From an uncultured Arcobacter sp. (lineage in GTDB: Bacteria > Campylobacterota > Campylobacteria > Campylobacterales > Arcobacteraceae), in assembly GCA_913062735.1 (NCBI GenBank), contig CAJXWI010000144.1:1-6727 (forward strand): a stretch of 6,727 bases of DNA. Reading direction: 5' to 3'. Below the pieces are notes generated by a model that worked only from the letters and a program-made list of their open reading frames with translations, searched no databases and was not told the DNA's origin. Below, one piece after another: positions 1-6,144 of this stretch. Each line of letters starts with the position of its first letter. Within the stretch, counting starts at the first letter, position 1. The translations under genes and the position numbers were made by a program.

Positions 1-422
1 CTAAAAATAAGATTTGTTCTTTTAGAGACTTGTTTTTCTGCACATAAAGCAAGATTAGAACTATCAGATAAAAGAGTAAAATCTTCTTTATATTCTCCTT
101 GTGTTTTTGGATAAACAGAAGTAGTAGAAATAAAAATCACTTTAGTCTTTTTAGGAATTTTATTATAAATTTTTTCTAATAATAGCAAGTAATTTTTAGC
201 TTTAGAAGGTGGTATGTTTATAAATAAAATATCACAAATTAAGAATTCATCTAAAGAAGATACGTTATCATCGTTAAGTAAATACGCATCAAAGCCTTCT
301 TCTTCTAGCTTTTTCAAACTATCTGATGTGCTTGCACTGCATTTTAAATGATATTCATTTTTTATACTATTGGCTAAAGAAAGCCCTAACCAACCACATC
401 CCAGAAGAGAAAAGTTTATCAC
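1..422 (-). CDS. NAD(P)-binding epimerase/dehydratase-like protein (YeeZ-type), partial
   Basis: The frame stays open from a GTG start at 422 to the left edge, giving 140 residues of an incomplete protein. Residues 1-20 form a Rossmann beta-alpha start with the dinucleotide-binding motif GCGWLG (8-13). IPP follows at 70-72, then STTSVYP at 99-105, which matches the STTSVY signature of extended short-chain dehydrogenase relatives such as E. coli YeeZ. The missing part should hold the rest of the substrate domain. It is expected to be a cytosolic NAD(P)-dependent enzyme acting on an unknown, possibly sugar-linked, substrate. The GTG overlaps the TGA of the channel gene as GTGA, and only a weak AGAG-like ribosome site precedes it, so translation is probably coupled to the channel. 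The family call is good; the substrate cannot be told. Confidence 0.85.
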   Translation of the reverse strand, partial: MINFSLLGCGWLGLSLANSIKNEYHLKCSASTSDSLKKLEEEGFDAYLLNDDNVSSLDEFLICDILFINIPPSKAKNYLLLLEKIYNKIPKKTKVIFISTTSVYPKTQGEYKEDFTLLSDSSNLALCAEKQVSKRTNLIF

Positions 423-1219
423 TTATTCTCTTTTAACTCTTTTACTTCTTGCCTTAAGGCCTGCATTTCAGTAATTAGAATATCCAATTTTCTTGAATCT
501 TCATGAAGTTCTTCTTTTAATTCTTCATCTTGTAGTTTTTGCATTTCGCCAATAATAACAGCAACAAAAAGATTAAAAAACACAAAAGCAGCAATTATAA
601 TAAAAGAAACAAAATAAAGCCAAGCCCATGGATGTACTTCCATAGCTTCATACATTACATCGGTCCAATCTTCAAAAGTAAGTACTCTAAACAGCGTTAA
701 CATAGATACTAAAAAATCACTCCATAAACCAGAAGGCAAGGCTTCAAAATAGAAATTTCCAATAATGGCATAAATATAAAAAATAATAAACATTAAAATA
801 ACAATATCAATAATCGAAGGGATTGCTTTTATTAACATATCAATTATTTTTTTAAGTTCAGGTCGTGAAGTAAATACTCTTAATACTCTAAATACCCTCA
901 TTAATCTCGCAATTGCAGCAAAATCTGAACCTTGAAGTGGGAGTAAAGTAATAAAAACAATAGTAAAATCAAATATATTCCAACCTGATTTAAAAAAATT
1001 TGAGAATTTTTTTTCAGATACCATCTTAATTGCTAATTCAAAAACAAAATAAACAGTAACAAAATAATCCGCAAATACTAAGAACAAAGAGTAAGAACTT
1101 TCTACATCCCCAATTGTTTTAAAACCAAGAACACAAGCATATAATAAAATGATGACTGTAGTTAGATTTGAAAAGGCTCTTGAGTCCCTAATTTGAATTA
1201 TTCTATTTAAGGGGCTCAA
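419..1219 (-). CDS. Voltage-gated cation channel, single-domain NaVBac family, with acidic TFEDWTD filter
   Basis: This 266-residue protein has the size and layout of homotetrameric bacterial voltage-gated channels. Approximate segments are S1 20-36, S2 48-68 (F58, E61, K65), S3 79-95 (D84), S4 103-117, S5 127-154, pore helix and filter 166-187, and S6 197-227 with the conserved asparagine N216. S4 has arginines at every third position (R105, R108, R111, R114), so voltage sensing is expected. A charged helix at about 225-264 looks like the C-terminal coiled coil that tetramerises these channels. The filter TFEDWTD (181-187) differs from TLESWSM of NavAb: acidic D184 and D187 are added to E183, a pattern that favours calcium in engineered relatives. 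Ion choice is inference. The TTG start has AAAGGA 8 bases upstream and overlaps the DUF423 gene by 17 bases; the next in-frame ATG would lie inside S2. Confidence 0.93.
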   Translation of the reverse strand: MSPLNRIIQIRDSRAFSNLTTVIILLYACVLGFKTIGDVESSYSLFLVFADYFVTVYFVFELAIKMVSEKKFSNFFKSGWNIFDFTIVFITLLPLQGSDFAAIARLMRVFRVLRVFTSRPELKKIIDMLIKAIPSIIDIVILMFIIFYIYAIIGNFYFEALPSGLWSDFLVSMLTLFRVLTFEDWTDVMYEAMEVHPWAWLYFVSFIIIAAFVFFNLFVAVIIGEMQKLQDEELKEELHEDSRKLDILITEMQALRQEVKELKENK

Positions 1220-1610
1220 GTTTTAAATCCTTTAAAATTGCATAAAATAAAATAAACCAACCAATAATCATTAAAGCTCCACCAATAGGAGTAATTGCAC
1301 CTAAAATAGCTTTTTCTAAAAAAACCAATGCATATAAAGAAGAAGCAAAAACAATGGTTCCTGTAAAAATAAAATAGGCAGAAATTTTGATTTTTTTAGA
1401 ATTTGGAAGCAAGTATGAGATAAAAGCAATGGCAAATAAACCCAATATATTATAAAAAGTATAAGATACAGCAGTATGATAAATACTTAAATAGTATTCA
1501 TTTAAAATCTCTTTTACCGCATGTGCCCCAAAAGCACCTAAAATAATATTAATTGCCATCATAAAACTAGCAAGTAAAAGTATAGTCTTTGTAATATTTG
1601 TAATTTTCAA
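1203..1610 (-). CDS. DUF423 family (YgdD-like) small membrane protein
   Basis: The protein has 135 residues, close to the roughly 130 of E. coli YgdD, and is mostly hydrophobic. It has four likely membrane helices at about 8-30, 46-66, 77-97 and 104-126. The family hallmark GAFGAHA is at 25-31 at the end of the first helix, and TPIGG is at 107-111 before the last helix. The usual histidine in the second-helix motif (Y-H-x-L-A-L in many members) appears to be asparagine here (YNILGL, 53-58). The family has no established biochemical role and is expected in the inner membrane. The gene is first in the operon with the channel and the epimerase. It starts with TTG at 1610, with AAGGA 5 bases upstream; the ATGs at residues 17 and 18 would cut into the first helix. 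Confidence 0.9.
   Translation of the reverse strand: MKITNITKTILLLASFMMAINIILGAFGAHAVKEILNEYYLSIYHTAVSYTFYNILGLFAIAFISYLLPNSKKIKISAYFIFTGTIVFASSLYALVFLEKAILGAITPIGGALMIIGWFILFYAILKDLKLEPLK
1228..1233 (-). promoter_or_regulatory. Ribosome binding site fixing the TTG start of the channel gene
   Basis: AAAGGA on the minus strand lies 8 bases before the TTG at 1219, inside the coding end of the DUF423 gene. No ATG or GTG in frame near it would give a complete S1 helix, so this site decides the start. Confidence 0.75.
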
Positions 1611-1615
1611 ATTAT

Positions 1616-1620
1616 TCCTT
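1616..1620 (-). promoter_or_regulatory. Ribosome binding site for the TTG start of the DUF423 gene
   Basis: AAGGA on the minus strand, 5 bases ahead of TTG at 1610, supports this unusual start codon over the internal ATG pair at residues 17-18. Confidence 0.7.
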
Positions 1621-1642
1621 TAATATATATAATAGAAAAGGA

Positions 1643-1667
1643 ATTATAGCTAAAAATAATTAATGAT
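1643..1667 (-). promoter_or_regulatory. Promoter of the DUF423-channel-epimerase operon
   Basis: A perfect TATAAT -10 box is at 1643-1648 on the minus strand (context AGCTATAATTCC). It is preceded by the T-rich run ATTATTTTTA and no good -35, as is usual for housekeeping promoters in Campylobacterota. Transcription should begin near 1636, giving a leader of about 25 bases. It sits just beyond the stop codon of the upstream helix-turn-helix gene, so read-through from that gene may add to expression. Confidence 0.65.
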
Positions 1668-1979
1668 TTATGAGGGTATTTGATTTTCGTCGGGAAGGGT
1701 TTTTTCTTTCTTTTCTTTCTTTTCTTTTTTCTTAGAAGAGAAACCTGAACCTTTTTTTTCTTTTTTTACAAGATTTAGCTCATGTATTAAACTTTTGTAA
1801 TCAATATTTTCTTTGTTCATATAAGCAAAACAAGCTGCAATAGAAGCAATTGCATTGGGTACTTCTTTTTTCTTTTTATATGCTTGTATGTTTTTTTCAC
1901 TTACTTTGATTACATCAGTAAATTTTGGAATACTTAGTTCTGCATCTAAGAGTAATTTTTTAAAATCAATAAAAGTCAT
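1668..1979 (-). CDS. Small XRE-like helix-turn-helix protein with lysine-rich tail
   Basis: This 103-residue protein has two parts. Residues 3-50 fit the spacing of an XRE/Cro-type helix-turn-helix: a first helix with FKKLL, a second around PKFTDVI, a recognition helix around SEKNIQAYKKKK, and a conserved proline at 41 (EVPNAIASIA). From about residue 72 the chain becomes a highly basic, disordered tail with (KKE)3 at 84-92, followed by a short acidic-polar end. DNA binding is likely but its target is unknown. Similar short proteins occur in Arcobacter relatives, where they are hypothetical. The ATG at 1979 has only a weak GGA-type site. Its own TATAAT box lies upstream, and no hairpin terminator separates it from the operon starting at 1610, so it may be co-transcribed with it. 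The tail could instead be for RNA or surface binding. Confidence 0.7.
   Translation of the reverse strand: MTFIDFKKLLLDAELSIPKFTDVIKVSEKNIQAYKKKKEVPNAIASIAACFAYMNKENIDYKSLIHELNLVKKEKKGSGFSSKKKEKKEKKEKTLPDENQIPS
1704..1730 (-). repeat. In-frame 9-base tandem repeat (KKE)3
   Basis: Three tandem 9-base units on the minus strand, one AAAAAAGAA and two AAGAAAGAA, encode Lys-Lys-Glu three times in the helix-turn-helix protein. Purine-only A/G sequence continues on both sides. Loss or gain of a whole unit keeps the frame; a slip in the six-A run at 1725-1730 would not. Confidence 0.8.
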
Positions 1980-2005
1980 TTTTTATCCAATATATATTTT
2001 TTCTT

Positions 2006-2011
2006 ATTATA
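2006..2011 (-). promoter_or_regulatory. -10 box of the helix-turn-helix gene promoter
   Basis: TATAAT on the minus strand (context TTGATTATAATAAG), with a T-rich stretch upstream. Predicted start is near 2000, about 20 bases before the ATG at 1979. It lies just downstream of the terminator of the preceding gene, which fits an independent unit. Confidence 0.6.
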
Positions 2012-2035
2012 ATCAATTTGAAGTAAAAAAGATAT

Positions 2036-2075
2036 AAAAAAATTATACTATATAGCCTTTAGCTATATATTATAA
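2036..2075 (-). terminator. Intrinsic terminator of the MBL/cyclic-nucleotide-domain gene
   Basis: On the minus strand, arm TTATAATATATAGC (2062-2075) pairs with GCTATATAGTATAA (2043-2056). The stem is 14 bases with a single A/C mismatch, the loop is TAAAG, and seven T residues follow directly (2036-2042). The upstream arm contains the last codons and the TAG stop of the gene. The other strand has no T run, so it acts in one direction only. Confidence 0.88.
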
Positions 2076-4267
2076 CTATTTGTCACACATTTTTGATAGC
2101 TATTGTATAAATTCCAATAAACAATAGGAATATCTAAAATAATATTCTTTGGAATGCAGTAAATTTCTACATTCGTATTGGCACGGTATTCATACAATAA
2201 ACAATTTTCATCTAGGATTTTTTCTTCATTAAAAAAATCATTTTCCCTAATAATATTTATTTCATGTTTTTTATTCTCTTTTTCTAGACTTTTTACTACA
2301 CTTCCTTCTATAACAAGATTCAAACAATCTTTTGTATTCGTAATTTTTTCATTTTTTAAAAAATGCAAAGAAGTAAAGCTTTTAACAATTTTACTCTCAA
2401 CTTGATACGATAAAGACTCAGAAAAGATATCAAATTTATTTAATAAATCATGCTTTGAAATTTTATCTTTTAAGGATTCTTCCAAAGAATTATTTTTAAT
2501 AAAATGCATATATACCGATTTTGGAATTACCAGTGCTTTTACATAAGAATCCGTTCTAAATGTATTCTCTGATAAATCATCTAACATAGCCATATCATCC
2601 CCAATAAAAGAGCCTGAATATATGTATTTTGAAACGTGCTCAAACATAGAAGTTTTTTCAACTGTTCCAGCTAAGATCAAAAATACATCTTTTAATTGCG
2701 ATTTTTCTTTTAACATAATAGTACCAGGATTAAAAGTAATAATATTGCAATTTAACAAGCTCTCAATTTCATGAATGGAAACATCATTAAAAGCATCGCT
2801 TACATAAGTAAAAGCATCTCTTCTTAAATAATCCTTATTCGAAGAAAGCAAAACATCTACTGATCCAAAAGAAGCTGCTCTTCCAATAACTTTTTGAATT
2901 TGTGAATATTCTTGTGTTTCTGTGTGTGCTAAAATGATATTAGAAGATTGATCATTCTCAAAATCTTTTGCATCTCCATGAATCATACCTCCACCAATAT
3001 CAAGTTTTTTCAAATCAACCTTTGTTAAATACGCATCTTTGATTTTTTGAATATACTCTTTGCTAACACCATCTTTTCCTATCATTGAATCCAAGACTTT
3101 AAAAGATGAGATATCGGCTAAATGCGCATAAGATACATAATCAACTTCAAAGAAGGTTCTAAAAAATAAAATATTTGTTTCTATTGGGTGGGGAGATAAA
3201 ACAGCTTTTACTTCTAAGCCCACAATATTATTCCATTTATCAAAAGATAAATCATGAAAATCGAAATAGTTTTCAAATTGACTTTTTTCTATTGATAATA
3301 AAGAAGAAAGTTTTTCAAAAACACAAAGTCGTACCAATTTTGTAGAATAATATTTAATTTTGTGATCTGTTTGTAAAAGGGTTGTAAGTCCTGCAAAATG
3401 ATCATCATGAGCATGGGTATGAAAAATCCCTTCAATATCATTTAATCCTATTCCTAAGGCGTTTAAAATCACTTTAATATTGGGTCCTGCATCAATTAAA
3501 TAAATTTTTCCTTGGTAGGTAATAATAGAAGACATAGAAGGAGAATTAAGTGCCCATCCATCCCCTTGTCCTGAATGAATTACTGAAAAATAATCTTTTT
3601 TTATATCATAAAAACCCAAATCATAAGGTGATTTATATTCTTCTAGCTCACCTAAATTTAAATCAACAAGAACATGTTCATCTTTATATCTTATTTCAAA
3701 AATATTAAAGGCTATTCTTTTCATATAGACTTCATTTTTGATTTCAATTCTTAAATTATCATTTAAATATTTTTTCTCTAAAAGTTCATTGGTTTCTTTT
3801 ATTTTTCCAAAAGCAAACTTACGTTTAATCTTCATAATATTTTTGGCTTCTTCATTACTTAAACCACAGGACTCTATTTCTTCTATGCTTCTTAAACCGT
3901 AATTTCCTTTAAAAATATACTCACATTGTGCATCTACTTGTAAGGTAGATCCAATTAACATGGGTTTATGTCCATCATTATTGGGATGATTTGGAATAAT
4001 CATTCCTTGTCTGTATAACATTTGAAGTACAGGAAATTCGCAAAGATTTGTAAAAGATAAGTTTTGAACATTTAAGTCATTTAATAAAATAGCATTAGGA
4101 CCCGTTTCATAAATAACGCCAGCTAGTTCTTTTTTTGATATGTGTTTTTTTGAAATAAGATGTTTAACAACATCAGGAGGAGAGCTACAAAGAATTCTTA
4201 AGTTCGCTTCTTTTATTTCAATATAAAATATACCTAAGCTAACTTCAGTTTTTTGTATGTATTTCAT
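2063..4267 (-). CDS. Metallo-beta-lactamase hydrolase with two C-terminal cyclic-nucleotide-binding-like domains
   Basis: The protein has 734 residues from ATG 4267. A TTG at 4279 would add four residues but has no ribosome site, while TTAGG lies just before the ATG. Region 1 (about 1-225) is a soluble N-terminal part I cannot name, with the patch FPVLQMLYRQGMIIPNHP at 78-95. Region 2 (about 226-475) is an MBL fold: LIDAGP at 257-262, then THAHDDHFAG (284-293), giving metal ligands H285, H287, D289 and H290. Further candidate ligands are H360, D385 and H430 or H448. Region 3 (about 501-596) looks like a cyclic-nucleotide domain: G515, FLILAGTV 529-536, GDDMAML 556-562 in place of the usual GExAL, and R571. 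Region 4 (about 612-715) is a second, degenerate copy (LVIEGSVV 651-656 plus flanks). No signal peptide or membrane helix is seen. The likely role is a cytosolic metal-dependent hydrolase or sensor controlled by ligand binding; its substrate is unknown. Confidence 0.85.
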   Translation of the reverse strand: MKYIQKTEVSLGIFYIEIKEANLRILCSSPPDVVKHLISKKHISKKELAGVIYETGPNAILLNDLNVQNLSFTNLCEFPVLQMLYRQGMIIPNHPNNDGHKPMLIGSTLQVDAQCEYIFKGNYGLRSIEEIESCGLSNEEAKNIMKIKRKFAFGKIKETNELLEKKYLNDNLRIEIKNEVYMKRIAFNIFEIRYKDEHVLVDLNLGELEEYKSPYDLGFYDIKKDYFSVIHSGQGDGWALNSPSMSSIITYQGKIYLIDAGPNIKVILNALGIGLNDIEGIFHTHAHDDHFAGLTTLLQTDHKIKYYSTKLVRLCVFEKLSSLLSIEKSQFENYFDFHDLSFDKWNNIVGLEVKAVLSPHPIETNILFFRTFFEVDYVSYAHLADISSFKVLDSMIGKDGVSKEYIQKIKDAYLTKVDLKKLDIGGGMIHGDAKDFENDQSSNIILAHTETQEYSQIQKVIGRAASFGSVDVLLSSNKDYLRRDAFTYVSDAFNDVSIHEIESLLNCNIITFNPGTIMLKEKSQLKDVFLILAGTVEKTSMFEHVSKYIYSGSFIGDDMAMLDDLSENTFRTDSYVKALVIPKSVYMHFIKNNSLEESLKDKISKHDLLNKFDIFSESLSYQVESKIVKSFTSLHFLKNEKITNTKDCLNLVIEGSVVKSLEKENKKHEINIIRENDFFNEEKILDENCLLYEYRANTNVEIYCIPKNIILDIPIVYWNLYNSYQKCVTNSYNI

Positions 4268-4297
4268 GTACCTAACCAATAAAGAGATTTATTGCTC

Positions 4298-4303
4298 AGT
4301 ATA
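4298..4303 (-). promoter_or_regulatory. -10 box of the MBL/cyclic-nucleotide-domain gene promoter
   Basis: TATACT on the minus strand, preceded by ATTTTTATG. Predicted start is near 4291, leaving about 24 leader bases before ATG 4267 but only about 12 before the alternative TTG 4279, which also favours the ATG. Confidence 0.55.
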
Positions 4304-4331
4304 CATAAAAATTACCATAAAATCAATAAAA

Positions 4332-4784
4332 TTATTTTATATCAACTTCCCAAAAAAAGTCAATCCATTTATTTGCTTCTTTAACAGAGAAGTCTGGTTG
4401 GATAACCGCACTTGGTTTATAAAATATCGTCGCTAATTTAAATTCAGTATCTGGAAATTTATGGCAAAGAACTTTAATTATTTCTCGCATAGTTTCTCCA
4501 GAATCTACAATATCATCAACAATTAACACTCTTTTACTTTTAGACATATCTGTGATATTAAAAATATCAAAGGTATCTAATTTTTGTGTTCCATTGTAAT
4601 GAATTGAATTAATACTAAAAGCATTTCGTAAATCATACGCTTGCGCTATTAGGTGACATAAGGTTAAACCACCTCTTGCAACACCTAAAATTACATCTGG
4701 ATTAAAAGTTCTACACTTATCTGCTAAGATTTGTGTGTCTTCTCTAAATTCATCGTATGAATAATAATATTTTTCTATTTCCAC
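4332..4784 (-). CDS. Purine phosphoribosyltransferase, Gpt-like (xanthine/guanine/hypoxanthine)
   Basis: This 150-residue cytosolic enzyme should join PRPP to a purine base to give the nucleoside monophosphate and pyrophosphate. The PRPP-binding signature VLIVDDIVDSGET is at 86-98, with the paired acidic residues D90 and D91. GVARGGL at 34-40 is the pyrophosphate-side loop. FYKPSA (121-126) and WIDFFWEVDI (140-149) resemble E. coli Gpt, where a lysine and a tryptophan in these places contact the base. Length also matches Gpt (152 residues). The region between the N-terminal loop and the PRPP loop is compact, as in Gpt, unlike adenine or orotate enzymes. The gene follows the purine permease by 4 bases. 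Its GTG start has AAGGA 7 bases upstream, so import and capture are co-expressed. The 6-oxopurine preference is likely; the exact base is not certain. Confidence 0.87.
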   Translation of the reverse strand: MEIEKYYYSYDEFREDTQILADKCRTFNPDVILGVARGGLTLCHLIAQAYDLRNAFSINSIHYNGTQKLDTFDIFNITDMSKSKRVLIVDDIVDSGETMREIIKVLCHKFPDTEFKLATIFYKPSAVIQPDFSVKEANKWIDFFWEVDIK

Positions 4785-4788
4785 TAAT

Positions 4789-6087
4789 CTATCCTTGTAG
4801 TACGAAAACTAAACAAGAAATCGCCGTAATTGCTAAAATACCAATATTTAAATCACTGAATTCTTTTCGAGCAATTTTGATAAGAGTGTAAACCATAAAA
4901 CCAGCAGCAATACCATTTGTAATAGAAAAAGTAAGAGGCATTAATAATACAATAAAAAAAGCAGCAGCACCCGTAGCAAAACCAGCTTTTTCGAAATTTA
5001 TTTTACCAAGTTCTGTAAACATTAGAACCCCAACAACTACTAATACAGGGAAAATTGCATTTCCTGGAATTGCTTTAAATAAAGGCAACATAAATAAAGT
5101 AGTTACAAAGAACATTGCAGTAAAAACAGCTGTTAAACCTGTTCTTCCACCAGCTTCAACACCAGAAGCACTCTCAATAAATGAAGTTGTAGTTGAAACA
5201 CCCAATAAACTTCCACCAACAGTTGCAAATGCATCTGCTTCTAGTGTTTTTTGTAGTGATTTGTCATCTTTATTATTTTCTTGAAATAATTTAGCTCTTG
5301 TTCCAATACCTGTTAATGTACCTAAAGTATCAAACATATCTGTAATTAAAAAAGTAATAATTACAGGGAATAATGCCAATGTAAATGCACTCACGATATC
5401 TAGTTCCATTGCAATTGGAGCAATTGAAGCAGGGAAAGAAAAGAGTTCAGTTGGTAAAGAAGATAATCCCATTAACCAAGATACGACAGTAGTGATTCCA
5501 ATTGAGAAAATGAAAGCACCTTTTAACTTATATGCATAAAAAGAAAATGCCAAGATTAAACCAAGCGCACCTAATAAAACATTTGAGTCCGAAAAATCAC
5601 CTAATTGTACTAAAGTAGCAGGATTATCAACAATCATACCCATGTTCTTTAATCCAATAAAAGCAATAAATGTACCAATACCTGCTGAAATTGCTCGTCT
5701 TAAATCCATTGGAATTGACGTCATTATCCAAACTCTAAAGTTAGTAAAGGACAAGATAGTAAATAAAGCACCTGAAATAAATACGATTCCTAAAGCAGTT
5801 TCCCAAGGAATTTTCATTCCAAGAACCAAACCATAAGTAAAGTAAGCATTAAGCCCCATACCAACACTCATTGCAACTGGTGTATTAGACCAAAGACCTG
5901 AAAATAATGTTGCAAGAATTGTAATAATTGCAGTTGCAGTGATAACTGCACCCATCGGTAAACCTGCATCAGCAAGAATAAATCCATTTACTGGAACAAT
6001 GTACATCATTGTTAAAAACGTTGTGAAACCGGCTGTAAACTCTGTTTTCACGTTTGTATCGTGTGCGTTAAGTTTAAAAAGACTCAT
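4789..6087 (-). CDS. NCS2 family purine permease, AzgA type (adenine/guanine/hypoxanthine)
   Basis: A 432-residue inner-membrane transporter, expected to import a purine base with a proton. It is hydrophobic throughout, in line with the 14-segment NCS2 fold. AzgA-subfamily marks are present: MGLNAYF at 77-83, TDMFDTLGTLTGIGTRA (249-265), and TTSFIESASGVEAGGRTG (300-317). D253 and E305 match the acidic residues that bind substrate or proton in characterised AzgA-type carriers. The start was set to ATG 6087 because AAAAGGG lies 8 bases before it. The GTG at 6096 lies directly against that site and cannot use it. The gene leads an operon with the phosphoribosyltransferase, which argues for a base that enzyme can use (guanine, hypoxanthine or xanthine), though adenine cannot be excluded. 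No purine riboswitch was recognised in the leader. Confidence 0.93.
   Translation of the reverse strand: MSLFKLNAHDTNVKTEFTAGFTTFLTMMYIVPVNGFILADAGLPMGAVITATAIITILATLFSGLWSNTPVAMSVGMGLNAYFTYGLVLGMKIPWETALGIVFISGALFTILSFTNFRVWIMTSIPMDLRRAISAGIGTFIAFIGLKNMGMIVDNPATLVQLGDFSDSNVLLGALGLILAFSFYAYKLKGAFIFSIGITTVVSWLMGLSSLPTELFSFPASIAPIAMELDIVSAFTLALFPVIITFLITDMFDTLGTLTGIGTRAKLFQENNKDDKSLQKTLEADAFATVGGSLLGVSTTTSFIESASGVEAGGRTGLTAVFTAMFFVTTLFMLPLFKAIPGNAIFPVLVVVGVLMFTELGKINFEKAGFATGAAAFFIVLLMPLTFSITNGIAAGFMVYTLIKIARKEFSDLNIGILAITAISCLVFVLQG
4792..4796 (-). promoter_or_regulatory. Ribosome binding site for the GTG start of the phosphoribosyltransferase
   Basis: AAGGA on the minus strand overlaps the last codons of the permease gene and lies 7 bases before GTG 4784. 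This placement suggests translational coupling of the two purine genes. Confidence 0.75.
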
Positions 6088-6095
6088 ATAAGACA

Positions 6096-6102
6096 CCCTT
6101 TT
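6096..6102 (-). promoter_or_regulatory. Ribosome binding site that decides the permease start
   Basis: AAAAGGG on the minus strand, 8 bases before ATG 6087. It overlaps the first base of GTG 6096, which rules that codon out as a start. Confidence 0.8.
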
Positions 6103-6107
6103 GTTTG

Positions 6108-6122
6108 TATGCTAAAAGCATA
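6108..6122 (-). promoter_or_regulatory. Small leader hairpin or operator-like inverted repeat before the permease
   Basis: TATGC-TTTTA-GCATA on the minus strand is a perfect 5-base inverted repeat with a 5-base loop in the predicted leader, 5 bases upstream of the ribosome site. It could be a weak RNA hairpin or a protein-binding site. It is too short to call a riboswitch, and no T run makes it a terminator. Confidence 0.35.
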
Positions 6123-6144
6123 TTTTTATTTTAAGAAAGCTTGG

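Noticed and set aside
419..1219. Calling the channel a plain NavAb-type sodium channel or a potassium channel
   Set aside because: There is no TVGYG potassium filter, and the filter TFEDWTD is clearly different from the TLESWSM sodium type, so only a general voltage-gated cation channel is claimed.
1855..2037. Plus-strand reading frame of 60 codons
   Set aside because: It lies opposite the helix-turn-helix gene, its promoter and a terminator, has no ribosome site, and reads as low-complexity hydrophobic residues from AT-rich DNA.
2178..2405. Plus-strand reading frame of 75 codons
   Set aside because: It is antisense to the second CNBD of the MBL protein; rich in Phe/Ser/Leu from reversed Lys/Glu codons, with no ribosome site.
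4305..4340. Terminator after the phosphoribosyltransferase
   Set aside because: ATAAAAT/ATTTTAT can pair over a 10-base loop with five Ts a little downstream, but the stem is all A/T and would be very unstable. It may be chance in such AT-rich DNA.
5642..5836. Plus-strand reading frame of 64 codons
   Set aside because: It is a shadow of the permease gene, whose coding is clear on the other strand.
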